Origin: Adineta steineri
Taxonomy: Eukaryota; Rotifera; Eurotatoria; Adinetida; Adinetidae
DNA: 64,000 nt
Direction of reading: 5' to 3'
Assembly (NCBI GenBank): GCA_905250115.1
Contig: CAJNOI010000043.1
Span: forward strand, 124,001-188,000
Below, piece after piece: positions 12,014 through 22,464 of the stretch. The notes beneath the pieces were generated by a model. It saw only the letters and a program-made list of their open reading frames with translations. It was not told the DNA's origin and did no database searches. The position numbers were made by a program, and so were the translations under genes. Numbering within the stretch: position 1 is the first letter of the stretch; the number at the start of each line of letters is the position of its first letter.

Positions 12014-12268
12014 TCATAATGAATATCCAATGTTAGTGATAATAAACGAACGGGAAGTAGAGACATTATGATCGTTCTTAGATGAACCTAATGCGCTCAA
12101 ATTGATTTTTACCTCGAAGAAGATAAACATATCAAAATCAAAACGGTAGATCTTTATCTGTTTTTCTTCATGAATGCAGTCAAAGAGAAAAAAATAGAGC
12201 TCTCTGCTTTCTAAATAATTCATTTCTACTATAAATAGGGTGTCATGAATAATGATAGCACATTTCAA
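12014..12268 (-). pseudogene. Possible coding fragment, 84 codons
   Basis: This is an uninterrupted minus-strand frame with protein-like composition (SRELYFFLFDCIHEEKQIK, VKINLSALGSSKNDHN). It has no recognisable domain and no flanking exons. It lies in a stretch that also holds other decayed frames, so it may be a fragment of a lost gene. Chance cannot be excluded in sequence this AT-rich. Confidence 0.25.
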
Positions 12269-12608
12269 TAATTTAACAATGAAATAAATTTATTTTCGAA
12301 GCTTATTTATCATCAAAAGTTTTATAATATAAACATAACAAAATGGATGAATTGTTACTGCTAATAAACGTATTTTTCAACAATTAATAAATAACTATTG
12401 TCTAAATACTTTAGTATTTCTACTTAAAGAGTATTTGATCTGACTAAATGCCGATTATTTTCAAATTGAACTATCTTTACGTCATAGATAGCATCTTCTC
12501 GAAAGTACAAACCATTGTTCGAGTTAACAATACAAAAGAAGTTTGTTTGTCAATTAATTGTACTACTACATACTTTTAAATAATAGCCTACGGTATTTAT
12601 AAATGATG

Positions 12609-12990
12609 CTATATCTCAATTTTATTAATAAACTCGCTTTTAAAAGATTCTTGCATTATTACAGTTAATGATTTACTTTGTCTATATAAACTTTCAATTA
12701 TTGTTGTTAAGATACTAGTATCGACATCAACAACAACAACAACTAATGAAGGATATTTCGCATCATGGATCATAGCGCAAGTACTTATTTGCAGACATTC
12801 TAAGTATCTATCATCTTCTTTATAGTTCTCAATGAGCTTATTAATAAAAGTTTCTTTTGTTTAATCCTAATATAATACGTCGTATTATCAGTCGACTGAA
12901 CAAAATCATAGTATTGATTATGATAAAGATTATCATCTACTAATACGAGATATTATATATTGTTCTAAAGAGTAATCAATCGTTTTCCCA
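12609..12990 (-). pseudogene. Decayed gene fragment with frameshifts
   Basis: On the minus strand, 12609-12860 is an open frame of 83 codons ending in TAG. It reads like a folded domain (FINKLIENYKEDDRYLECLQ, then AKYPSLVVVVVDVDTSILTT, then IESLYRQSKSLTVIMQESFK). It has no start codon near its beginning. Upstream, at about 12861-12990, two more protein-like pieces lie in other frames (DYSLEQYIISRIS and VDDNLYHNQYYDFVQSTDNT). The simplest reading is one ancestral coding segment broken by small indels. I do not recognise the family. Confidence 0.45.
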
Positions 12991-13338
12991 CAACAATAGC
13001 CATTTGAATTCAAAAAATAAATTGATTCATTTATAAATTCTTTCGTTTGTAGCTATTGACTTCGATCTTTTCTATTTCAAATTACTCTTTCGATATTCAT
13101 CGTATGTTTCGTTTTTTTTATAAATCTTTTAGTTTTGGTTAGTACAATACACAATAAATGAAGTGAAATTGAATAGGAAACTATACGATTCTTCTGATTC
13201 CGAACGTTAACAAAAAGCAAAATACAAAAAAAAGAAAGAAACAATCAAAATGTTGACAATAATCTTGCTGATTTACACAAGCAAACTATTTGAATGTTGA
13301 AATCGAAAGATATAATTAAATCTAGTTGTGAAGATTGT

Positions 13339-14235
13339 TTACCATATCATTGTTGAATTTAACTTCTTTTGACAATTCATAATGCTTGGTACACATGTTG
13401 ATAAACACGTCGACCCAGACAGATTAATTCTGGATGGGCAAATACCGTAACCTTCATAAGACAATAAATATTTGTTCAATAATCTCTCATAGGTGCCTTT
13501 TTGAATCAGATAGTTTATAGCATTAACCAATGCACAACATAACGGCATATTTCTTTTGTTACATAAAATACCACGAGGTTGAATATCATATATTTGTCCA
13601 ACTACTTTTAACTGATTATTGGATTTACGAGCAATTGCCTTGAGTACAGCTTCACCATAAAGACCTACCTCAGCTGCGCTCATCTGAACGGCATTTATCA
13701 TGTCTGAAATGGATGGAACAGATTGCATTGTTATTGCAACTTTACATTTGACATTCTGTGCTTGAACATCACTTTCTTGAGTTGAAGAAGCTAATACTAC
13801 AACTGTTTTACCACACAAATCATTTAATCCATTGACAGTTTGATGATAAGTAGATCGAACGATGAAACCAGTACCACTCGTATAAAATTGAACAAAGTTA
13901 ACGAGTTGTTCGCGTGCTAAAGTATCTGTTTGAGTACTGATTGAAATTATGTTCGTATTATTTTGAACCGTAGGAACAAATTGGGAAAACTGCCCATATT
14001 GATATAAAAAGTTTATTTGATATATATCACCAATATACTTCATTAGATCAACATCAAATCCAGATGGTGGATTGTTACCACTATGAGTGATAAATGACGT
14101 CTGATCTGTTGCGGTGATAATTGTTATTTGTTTCGACTGTAAATAACATCGTATGTTAGTACGTAAATATTTAACTGTACAACCATTATTACAAATAGAA
14201 TCACATGATGCTAAAGATACAAATAGAATCAACAT
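13339..14235 (-). CDS. Secreted bacterial-type solute-binding protein, family 3
   Basis: This is an intronless frame of 298 aa with ATG at 14235 and an in-frame stop shortly upstream. A short hydrophobic N-terminus (MLILFVSLASC) looks like a signal peptide. The body follows the family 3 extracellular solute-binding fold (the amino-acid ABC-transporter binding proteins, related to the ligand-binding core of glutamate receptors): PPSGFDVDLMKYIG, a REQLVNFVQFYTSGTGFIVR block, DLCGKTVVVLASSTQE, a MINAVQMSAAEVGLYGE block and AINYLIQKGTYERLLNKY. No transmembrane segment or channel domain follows, so it is a secreted binding protein, not a receptor. About 14 cysteines, several in the last 40 residues, are unlike bacterial homologues and suggest disulfide stabilisation outside the cell. 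Bacterial origin is inferred. The ligand is unknown. Confidence 0.8.
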   Translation of the reverse strand: MLILFVSLASCDSICNNGCTVKYLRTNIRCYLQSKQITIITATDQTSFITHSGNNPPSGFDVDLMKYIGDIYQINFLYQYGQFSQFVPTVQNNTNIISISTQTDTLAREQLVNFVQFYTSGTGFIVRSTYHQTVNGLNDLCGKTVVVLASSTQESDVQAQNVKCKVAITMQSVPSISDMINAVQMSAAEVGLYGEAVLKAIARKSNNQLKVVGQIYDIQPRGILCNKRNMPLCCALVNAINYLIQKGTYERLLNKYLLSYEGYGICPSRINLSGSTCLSTCVPSIMNCQKKLNSTMIW

Positions 14236-14639
14236 TAAAATAAAGAATATTTTCTTCGTTCAAATGAAACGTCTCATGAAAAGACTTCCTCGATGTCGGA
14301 TCTGATCAACAGAATTACGCGACATAACAAAATACTCCTGATTTCTCTTCTCCGAATTTTAGAAGCATATTTCTATAATATTTTTACTATTGAATTCATA
14401 GGTTTTCTTTTGTGGCGAAGATCACGTATGTTTCTTCAAACCTGTTAGTTTCTTATGTGAGGAAATCTCAATAGTTATACTACTTTGTTAGAGTATTTTT
14501 CAGTGACATTATGTATTATGTGTGTCCTAGATAAAATCCTATTAAATCTCAGCACATTTTCCTCTCATGTTTCAATCATTCAAAAATATTTCTCTTATTC
14601 CGAAAGATAGTATGTTGGAGAAATAGTCCTGTAGTAAAA

Positions 14640-15041
14640 ATATATGAAAACACCAGAGAGTAATGTTTCGGATCAACCTGTCCTGTTGTTATTCTTTAGC
14701 TAAAAACAATCCACTGGTTTTCACTGATTACTGGAGCAGTTACACCATTTTGTTTAGAATTAAATTCAACACCCAATACTTTTTTTGCGTGCATTGGAAA
14801 ATATCAACAGATATAAATTCTAATTCTTTCTACACTGATGAGAAAAGCTTCTCAACTGTCAAATTGGTTTTACGTTCTAACTCTATCTACAAAATAGATC
14901 TGAATGAAGTAAATTGCTTTTATTTGAAGAAGCTGTGAACAAAAATCCAGCATCTCTGTTATCTAACTTACATGTGAGATTTGTATTACCAAGTCCTATT
15001 AATGAAACGATTATCAACAATATTAAACCTTGCGATGCCAT
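14640..15041 (-). pseudogene. Broken secreted-protein gene
   Basis: An ATG at 15041 opens a good signal peptide (MASQGLILLIIVSLIGLG) followed by TNLTCKLDNRDAGFLFTASS, then a stop at 14883. Downstream on the same strand, further protein-like pieces appear in other frames with stops between them (ERKTNLTVEKLFSSV, then ELEFISVDIFQCTQKKYWV, then VEFNSKQNGVTAPVISENQW, then ITTGQVDPKHYSLVFSY). I could not join them with plausible splice sites. It looks like a decayed gene, although an intron-containing live gene is not excluded. The family is not recognised. Confidence 0.4.
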
Positions 15042-16737
15042 ATGAAGTGATGAAGAGATAAATCGAGCGTATGTATTTATATACAAATGTTGTTATACAT
15101 AATCACACTATTTCGTCACGACAAAGTGTTAAGTGAATAATTGAATATGAAGAAGATTAGTCGTGGGATATTTCAGTGGCATCAACGATTATTCAATTAG
15201 AGTGCTTGTCCTTGCACTAATTGATTCAAGATATTCAGTGATGATGATAATGAACAGTTCGTTCTATGACGCTTTGTTGACAACAGGAATCGATCAAAAA
15301 TCATTGAGAAAAAATGGAAATTTTCTCGGCTAGAATATTGCTGTCGTCAAATTTTCAACATCCGGGACCTATCGATCCTTATTGTATTGTTCAATGTATG
15401 TTCTTTTTTCCAATGATTTATTTTTTAAATTGTGACAATTATTGGAAGAACAGAATGTATATGTCAATAGCAACATTTTTTAGTTTGAAAAAGAACATAC
15501 GTGCAAAATGGATTATGCCGATGTACTTAGATTTTCATTTTGTATCGTGTATCAAATAATAAAAATTATTCGAGAATAAAAAAGAATTATTTTAATTTTT
15601 CTAGATATGAATATCTGCATTCATTTCACATAAATATCGGTTAAAATTCTACGTCTCTTTCTTCATTTATATTTCTTTTCTTCTTCTCCTTCTTGGAGTT
15701 GATTGAAATGTTCGTATAAACTCTTGATAAGTTTGATTTTAATAAAGATCCCATAAAAGATCACTTGTTGAAAATGTAGAAAACTGGTTTCATATTTGAT
15801 AGAAATCTGGATTAGCCTCTTTTGCATTTTGATGCATCTTCAATGATTATGTAGTATATTAATGCAAAACATAAACAATGATTAGATTTTGTCCTAATCG
15901 AAACGCGTCACATGATGCCTATAACCTATTCTATAAAATACATATTGACTTTTTTTCAATCGCAAGAACTTAAAAACAACGATTAAGTTAAATAAAAAGA
16001 GGGTGTGACTGTGGATAGAAGAAACGTATAACATCCACACCCACACCCGCGATATTTTTTAAATAAAAGTGAGTAATTTCATTATTTTGATATATAAAAC
16101 ATATCCTGGATTTTGTTGATAACTTTCTTTAGGGCTTCTATATAATTTAATTTAAATAAATTTGTCAGTTCTTTTCCGTCAGCTCATCTATGGGTAAAAG
16201 AGTACGTGATAAACAGAATTTCCAATTATGTTTCTTTCGTTAATATATATTGACGTCATAAAATCAATCCAACTGTAAAGATTAAATAAATTTGTAGGTT
16301 AATAATAAAACAAATCTATGATTATAAATTGACCCATAATATAATCAACACATTTGTTGACAGATCAAAAGGTAAAAAGTAAAAAAACGAAGTTTCATAA
16401 AAAATATAGTTTATGATATATTCAACTGGATATAAATGATAATTATATTTCCTTGATTGTCTGATCTAGTTTTATATTTGAAATAATCTATATTTAATTT
16501 TGTCAAATATTATTTACGCTGATGATAATGAAAATTAACCTTGATTCTTGCTATATAATTTACTTTCTTCGAAAAAGAAAGATGTTAGAAGATTCTACTA
16601 GATCATTTGACAATATTCGCCTAGATATGTTAGTTGTGCAAAGAACAAAATTAGAATAGATTTGTTCTAGTATGAATATTCTCAGAAATCTTTTGTAGAT
16701 TTTATTATCTTATTGAAAAAGATTTTATTTTGCATCA
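15042..16737. other. Intergenic, AT-rich
   Basis: This is the flank between the broken secreted-protein gene and the GPCR gene. Apart from the GC-rich hairpin at 16001-16048 I see no coding exon or repeat. The short frame at 15314-15559 lacks any homology signal. Confidence 0.5.
16001..16048. repeat. Telomere-motif hairpin
   Basis: The left arm GGGTGTGACTGTGGAT (16001-16016) and the right arm ATCCACACCCACACCC (16033-16048) pair at 14 of 16 positions around a 16-base loop. The right arm is two units of the bdelloid telomeric repeat TGTGGG on the minus strand. It stands out from an AT-rich flank. Confidence 0.6.
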
Positions 16738-17990
16738 ATGTCATCAGTAAGCGAAACGTTAACAAACATCCAAAACAAAGCTGCACCATACATTTATTAT
16801 ACAGAACTTTTTCTTGGCTTTATTAGCTGTTCTCTGAATATTTTACTTTTCTCTCGACGACAATTTCGGACGATGTCTATTTCAATATGTAAGTGTATTT
16901 GTTTTTTCTTTTCGAAATTATCTGATAAAGACAGAAAATGAACAGTTTTATACAAATCTCCAAAGTTGATCGTTCTTGTAGATTAATTAATAGAAGAAAT
17001 AATGATTTGATTTTTCTAGATTTCCTGTCCGCATCTGTATCCATGTGGACTACTTTAAGTACTGGTCTTATAAGCTGTATCTATACAATCAATTATGCAG
17101 ATCCGAGTGTAACATCAGTTTTTTATTGTAAATTCCGAAATTACTTGCAGATATTTGCATATATGATAATGCGTTGGTCCTTGGCTTTCGCATGTCTTGA
17201 TCGAGTTGCTTTATCATCTTCCAACATGCGTTGGCACAATTTTAGTAAAGTTCATGTTGCATATCGAGTTGTTGCAATTATGGTAGTCACTTGGTTAATA
17301 TTACCTGTCCCCAGTCTTTTCTATTATAATATTAAAGGACCTATTTGTGCCGCTATTTACAATCGTGCTACACAATATTATCATCCAATATTTATTATTA
17401 TTACTGGATTTATCATTCCAGTATCAATCATGATTATCTCTGCCTTTCTTATTTATAATAATCTTGTGAAGAAAAGAAAACGTCGTCAATTAATGAACAC
17501 ACAACAACAACAAGAAATAAGAAATCAAACAGACAATCAACAACGCAAACGTGATCGGCAAGTTTTATGGATACTTCTTTGTCAATCAATAGCTTATATT
17601 TGTGCAACAATACCATGGCTTATTTATCTTACTTATAGTACTATAGCAGTTAGTGTCACAAACAAGTCAACTGAAAGACTAGTTATTGAACGATTTGCTT
17701 ATTTTCTTGTTGAACCAATACAGTATCTATTTCCAATGTCATCATTCTATTTATATGTAATGACATCAAGTATGTATCGAAAAGAATTCATTATGATGAT
17801 ACGTTCTTTACTGCCACAAAAATGGTTTAACAATAACAATAACAATAATAATAACAGGATCATACCAATTACAGATTCTTCTAATAAGAGAATTGTAAAT
17901 GGACCTCAAATTCAATTGAAAACAACAGAAGAAGTGATGAATCCTTCTGAGAACATACCCACACCAGCAACTGATATCATTATTAAATAA
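16738..17990 (+). CDS. Rhodopsin-like G-protein-coupled receptor
   Basis: Two exons (16738-16888 and 17020-17990) join in phase through a 131-bp intron to give 373 aa. Seven hydrophobic segments fit a class A receptor: TM1 in exon 1 (LFLGFISCSLNILLF), TM3 ending in the DRV variant of the DRY motif (LAFACLDRVALSS), a conserved TM4 tryptophan (VTWLILPVPS), TM5 (FIIITGFIIPVSIMIISAF), a basic third loop, TM6 (CQSIAYICATIPWLIY) and a TM7 with PMSSFYLYV in place of NPxxY. A nine-asparagine run opens the cytoplasmic tail. The N-terminus is short with no signal peptide. It resembles the many orphan receptors predicted in bdelloids. Ligand and G protein cannot be told. Confidence 0.85.
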
Positions 17991-18475
17991 TGATATTTCA
18001 TCCGAAATTGAAAACTAATTCTTATTTCTATACTATAATCAGTATTGAGAAATTATATTGATGTTGTTTCTCTGTAATTAGTTTTTCAAATCAAATAATT
18101 TGATTCTAGAGATGTTTTTATTATATATTATTGTTGTATTTTCTCGTCTTGTAATCATTTCATTTATTCTTTTATGTATTTTTCATTCGTTTCATTCATT
18201 TAACAATAAATATCAAATAATTAAAGAGATAATCTCTTCTCAATTNNNNNNNNNNNNNNNNNNNNNNNNNNNNNNNNNNNNNNNNNNNNNNNNNNNNNNN
18301 NNNNNNNNNNNNNNNNNNNNNNNNNNNNNNNNNNNNNNNNNNNNNAATTTAGTTGTCCAAAGACATATAAGAAAAAAAAGGAGAAGAATGATAGAAATTA
18401 CGATTGTTATGAATTGATGTCAAATATAAATAAATAATCAAGAAAAGCGAATTTCATTCAAGAAGGATAGTTTAG
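17991..18475. other. Spacer holding an assembly gap
   Basis: This spacer holds the 3' flanks of the GPCR and MAP2K4 genes. Its middle 100 bases are unread (18246-18345). Hydrophobic-looking short frames before the gap are not supported by any homology. Confidence 0.5.
18246..18345. other. Assembly gap (100 N)
   Basis: There are exactly 100 consecutive N, the usual placeholder for a scaffold join of unknown length. The order and distance across it depend on the scaffolding. Confidence 1.
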
Positions 18476-20274
18476 TCATCGAGAACTCGATGATGCTGGT
18501 GAATTAGAAGGTAAATAATAATAAAGTTCAAATGTATCGGTATTTTCCGAAAGTCCATCAATTATTTGCGATAAATAAGCAGCTGTATTTTCTGCTTGTT
18601 GTGGTTCTTTTGCTTTTTGTACAAATGGATGTTCTAATAATTTTTTATATTTTGGTCTTTGATTTTCATCTTTATTTAAACTAAATATTTGAAAAAGAAA
18701 ATAAATGAAAGATTTTTCAAATAAGAATATATTATCTATACCATGTATTTACAAAATCTTTACAGTTGTCTGAAAGACGATCAACAGTAAGTCGTAATGG
18801 AGGACCTTCAACAATTTGTTGTAATTGATCAAATACAGATGTCCATTCTCGAAATGGAAAATAACCAGTAGCAATTTCATACTAGAAATATATATTAATA
18901 AAAATTTTTTTCGAAAAAAAAACAAATTTATTTACAATTGTAATGCCAAGTGACCATACGTCGGATCGAACATCATAGCCATCACGTGTAGCTCTTAATG
19001 GATCAATACGTTCAGGCTAAATATAAAATAATAGTTTTTTAATTAAAAATACACTCTATTCAAACTTCTTGAACTCGAGATCAATTTTCTAACTCTTGCT
19101 TTCATATAATTATTTTATCATTATAAGTTAATAGTACTCAATTTCATCCTTTAAATTCACTCAGATAAAAGAAATATGGTATCTATTATTTTGGTTTGCG
19201 GGTCTTCAGATATCTAATTAGAGTGGGTGTATAACTGTGATTTTAGTAGAAGCGAATATTTTACTGGTAAATATGGTCGACAACCAGCATCACGTGTTTT
19301 AGCAATTGAATCAATTAATTGTCCACTAATACCAAAATCACAAAGTTTAATAGTTGTTCGAGAAACTAAAATATTTGATGGTTTTACATCTCGATGAATA
19401 ATTTGCCAACGAGATTTAATATAATCAAGAGCTTGTAAAGTCTATTTATAAAAATAAATAAATAAATAAATAGTAAAAAGAATCTTCTTACTGCAAGAGT
19501 TATATAGGCAAGAACACTTTCAGGTATTGATTGATTCAGTTTATGATACACATATTTATAAAAACGATCAAGTGATGTATCCATTAATTCCATACAAATC
19601 CAACAATCACCCTCTTTAAAGAGAGCACCATAGAATTGTACTATATGTGGACAAGTATTGTCACGCATAACAATATCCAATTCATTGAGCATTTGTTTTT
19701 GACATCGTTCATCAACAGTTGAACGAATTCGCTAAAATATATTTTATTAATCTACAAAACAATTGATAAATTATTTACTTTCACAGCCATTAATGTGTTA
19801 CTTTCTTCATGTTCCATTTTGCATACAATTCCAAAATTACCTTCTCCAATAATACCACGATCAATTAAATCATTGGATGTAAATTTATAAACCTAAAAAA
19901 ATTTTAAAATATAAACATTTATATTTACAAAAAAAAATAAACAAACTTTTGCTAAATGAAGTTTGCCAGTGCTAAGATCACGATGACTATTTGCTGATGA
20001 AACTTGCCGACTATAATTAAAGAAAATAATTAATATGATAAATAGAAATGTTAATCTTATAATTTAATCTTTTCTAAACACTAGAAAATAAATATACTTA
20101 CGGAATGGGATTAATATCTGGTACATCGGAATGTTGTTTTACTTTAGTAGTATTCGTTGCTGCATCAAAATCCAATGGTTTCAAATTAAGTTTAAGTGAT
20201 GGCTTGCTCACTATAATACAATAGAATTAATTTGATATATATATATTTCTTTTTCTACTTCTAAGAAACTTACT
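18476..20274 (-). CDS. MAP2K4: MAP kinase kinase 4 (JNK/p38 pathway)
   Basis: Eight coding exons plus one upstream base join in phase: 20274, 20102-20210, 19947-20010, 19779-19892, 19492-19731, 19265-19441, 18936-19016, 18742-18881 and 18476-18680 (376 aa). The kinase matches MKK4 almost word for word in KRIRSTVDE and [20 protein letters not shown]. Visible features are GEGNFGIV, Lys96 (MAVK), the HRDVKPSN catalytic loop with Asp194, DFG at 211-213, and the activation loop with Ser221 and Thr225 (the sites a MAP3K phosphorylates). A docking site ([11 protein letters not shown]) sits at the N-terminus. The protein phosphorylates JNK and p38 in the cytosol. The APE motif reads PPE. The start codon seems to be split by an intron (A at 20274, TG at 20210-20209). 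An alternative upstream start is possible. Confidence 0.92.
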
Positions 20275-21029
20275 TTTGTCTTTCTCTATTGTCACGTTTA
20301 TCTGAGTGATTGTGTAGTAAAATAAAAAAAAACAACCTACATCTAGAATAAGAAAAAAATAAAATATACCTAGAAATAAAAATATGAATCATCAATTACG
20401 AGCTGATGCCTTTTGTGTCTAGAAATATAAGAAAAAAAAGTCATCTATATAAATCCAACAGAACGATTGTTTAATTTTTTTTTAAGCTGGCATTGACTTT
20501 TATGATTCATAACAACCGATATGACGTCATTCGATTTTATAATGTAAAAGAAAATAAAGAAATTTATTATTCAAGACAAAATTTTAACTATATAAAGATG
20601 AAAAGAAAATTATCTATAAAATATATTGACTAACTCTTAAATAAATAAAACGAATTTAGTCTATTCTCAAAGGTATTTCGATTACTAGATACATTGAAAT
20701 AATCAATTATATCTTCAGTTAAATGAATAATAGTATTAAAACAGCTTAAGGCTATCTTATCTTGATGATACTGAATTCTAAAAAGACGGAAGAATCTCGT
20801 TAAGATATGAAAAGAAAAACACTGTTTAATTGACTAAAATGTTTTTATTAATAGCCTCAAAGATGGTAAAGTTTAGAACAAGGATATGACCCTTTTTTTT
20901 AATCTGATCTTATAAAAATGAGAGAGAAAAAAAAGAGGAAGATTAATAAATTGTTTGAACTTTTATTTCCAGAATACAACATAGAAAAGAAAGATAATTT
21001 GCAAAATCGATCACTGTAAATAATTTAAA
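20275..21029. other. Promoter/5' UTR of MAP2K4 and 3' flank of DCUN1D3
   Basis: No coding exon was recognised. The splice donor right after 20274 implies that a 5' UTR exon of the kinase gene begins here, at about 20275-20330. The rest is AT-rich. Confidence 0.5.
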
Positions 21030-21992
21030 TCAATTCGATGATGAATTTTTTTGTTGTTGTTGTTCTAATTGATGTTCAACAAATCCATCAAATAAACATG
21101 GCCAAGCTTCATTATCATCATACGCTCCATAACCATTTAATTCAATAAATTTTTCAAATTGTGGAAATATTGTCCATGTATCACATGTTATAGTTTTAGG
21201 TATTTCATTATTTATATCTTGTTCTAAATAATTTAACCATTGATCAAGTATTTTAGGTCTTTCAATTCCTTTTAAATAAAATAAACGCCATAAACTAATA
21301 GCATTTTGTGTTGTTAAACAACGTTGTCCATCAACTAAACCATAATGATATGTCCAATTATAAAATTCATTTTCATATGATACTATATTATAATTAAATA
21401 ATCTTGTACGAAGTTCTGAAAAATTATCACCATGAATACCAAGTGTTTTAAGACCCAAAAAGAATTCATCTTTTGTTAATGAATACATTTGTTTAGCACG
21501 ACATACAAAACAAAATAAAAGTACTTCATAACTATCAGGTTCAAGTGATAAATCATTACAAAGACGAAGAATACCATCCACAGACATTAATTCATCATCA
21601 TCAGAATATTTTTTAAATAATTGAAAACGACGATCAATTATATTTGATGTTGAATTGGAAGAAGAAGATAATAATGAAGAAGATGTTTGTTTTGTATCTG
21701 ATGATGAAAGTGTGGATGACAATGTTCCAGTTATTTTAGCGAGAAGTTCGGGAATTTTATGTAAGGGTAAATCACGACGTGGTTCTAATGTTGTTGATGT
21801 TGTTGTATTCATTTGTCGATATGAATGACGAATATGATTTGATTGTTGTTCAGTTACGTCTTGTTTAGCTTTTTTCTTAATATGTTTTGTTGATATCGAT
21901 AAATGATGATGATTATTATTATTATTGTTATTATTATTATTATATGACATCAATGCTCTCTCTGAACGAACTTTTTCAAGACACTGGCCCAT
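21030..21992 (-). CDS. DCUN1D3: DCN1-like protein 3 (cullin neddylation factor)
   Basis: This is a single coding exon of 320 aa. I start it at 21992 because the product then begins MGQC, the myristoylation and palmitoylation site that marks DCUN1D3. Only non-ATG codons precede it, and a CTAG acceptor lies a few bases upstream, so a 5' UTR intron is likely. After a low-complexity N-terminal third (ten Asn then His, Ser-rich), the PONY/DCN1 domain (about 115-305) shows FKKYSD, DGILRLCNDLSLEP, FWT-like NWTYHYGLVDG and CDTWTIFPQFEKFI. The family binds cullins and NEDD8 E2 enzymes and promotes cullin-RING ligase activation. The lipid-anchored form directs this to the plasma membrane. Poly-Asn and poly-Ser runs are probably disordered. 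Confidence 0.9.
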   Translation of the reverse strand: MGQCLEKVRSERALMSYNNNNNNNNNNHHHLSISTKHIKKKAKQDVTEQQSNHIRHSYRQMNTTTSTTLEPRRDLPLHKIPELLAKITGTLSSTLSSSDTKQTSSSLLSSSSNSTSNIIDRRFQLFKKYSDDDELMSVDGILRLCNDLSLEPDSYEVLLFCFVCRAKQMYSLTKDEFFLGLKTLGIHGDNFSELRTRLFNYNIVSYENEFYNWTYHYGLVDGQRCLTTQNAISLWRLFYLKGIERPKILDQWLNYLEQDINNEIPKTITCDTWTIFPQFEKFIELNGYGAYDDNEAWPCLFDGFVEHQLEQQQQKNSSSN

Positions 21993-22464
21993 GGACAACA
22001 AAAAGACAACTAGAAAAATAAATGCGTATATATGTTTAAGATAAATGTTTTTTATTAAAAAAATAATTTATTTACTAACAAGAATGATGAATAGACGGCA
22101 ATTATTTGTTGAAATGCCGTTGGCATTATATATACAAAAGAAAAATAATTAATGTCAATAGTTTTTAAAAAACAAAAACTTCTGTATTAATTTGATTTTG
22201 TTATGTATCTGTTGATTTTCTAGCTGCTTATTTTATCACGTCGTTCACGCCCCGTCATCAACGTCGAACATATGAGTTGTAGATTTTTTTTGACTGGATA
22301 ATAATTGATCAATAACATTTATTGTTCGGCCATTGGAACATTTATTCTGTCCTCTTATTTCCTTTCCTTAGAATACAATAGTATTGCATACAATATAAAC
22401 CAGTTAGTTTCTACTTTTATTATAAACTAAAATATTATTATTTTTTTAATTAACAAGAGACGAA

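Larger units (their letters stand above)
9844..13338. other. Gene-poor stretch with repeats and gene debris
   Basis: No intact gene was found in these 3.5 kb. The stretch holds a 149-bp direct repeat (10214-10362 and 11025-11173), an orphan coding exon between its copies, and two decayed coding fragments near 12.0-12.3 and 12.6-13.0 kb, listed separately. The rest (about 9844-10200, 11200-12000 and 13000-13338) is AT-rich with short dinucleotide runs near 11820-11850. Confidence 0.6.

Noticed and set aside
15314-15559. 81-codon plus frame
   Set aside because: The sequence PGPIDPYCIVQ hints at a C2-like piece, but there is no further support and composition turns random after a GT site.
18100-18417. 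105-codon frame running through the N gap
   Set aside because: A third of it is unread bases. The rest is hydrophobic low-complexity sequence without homology.
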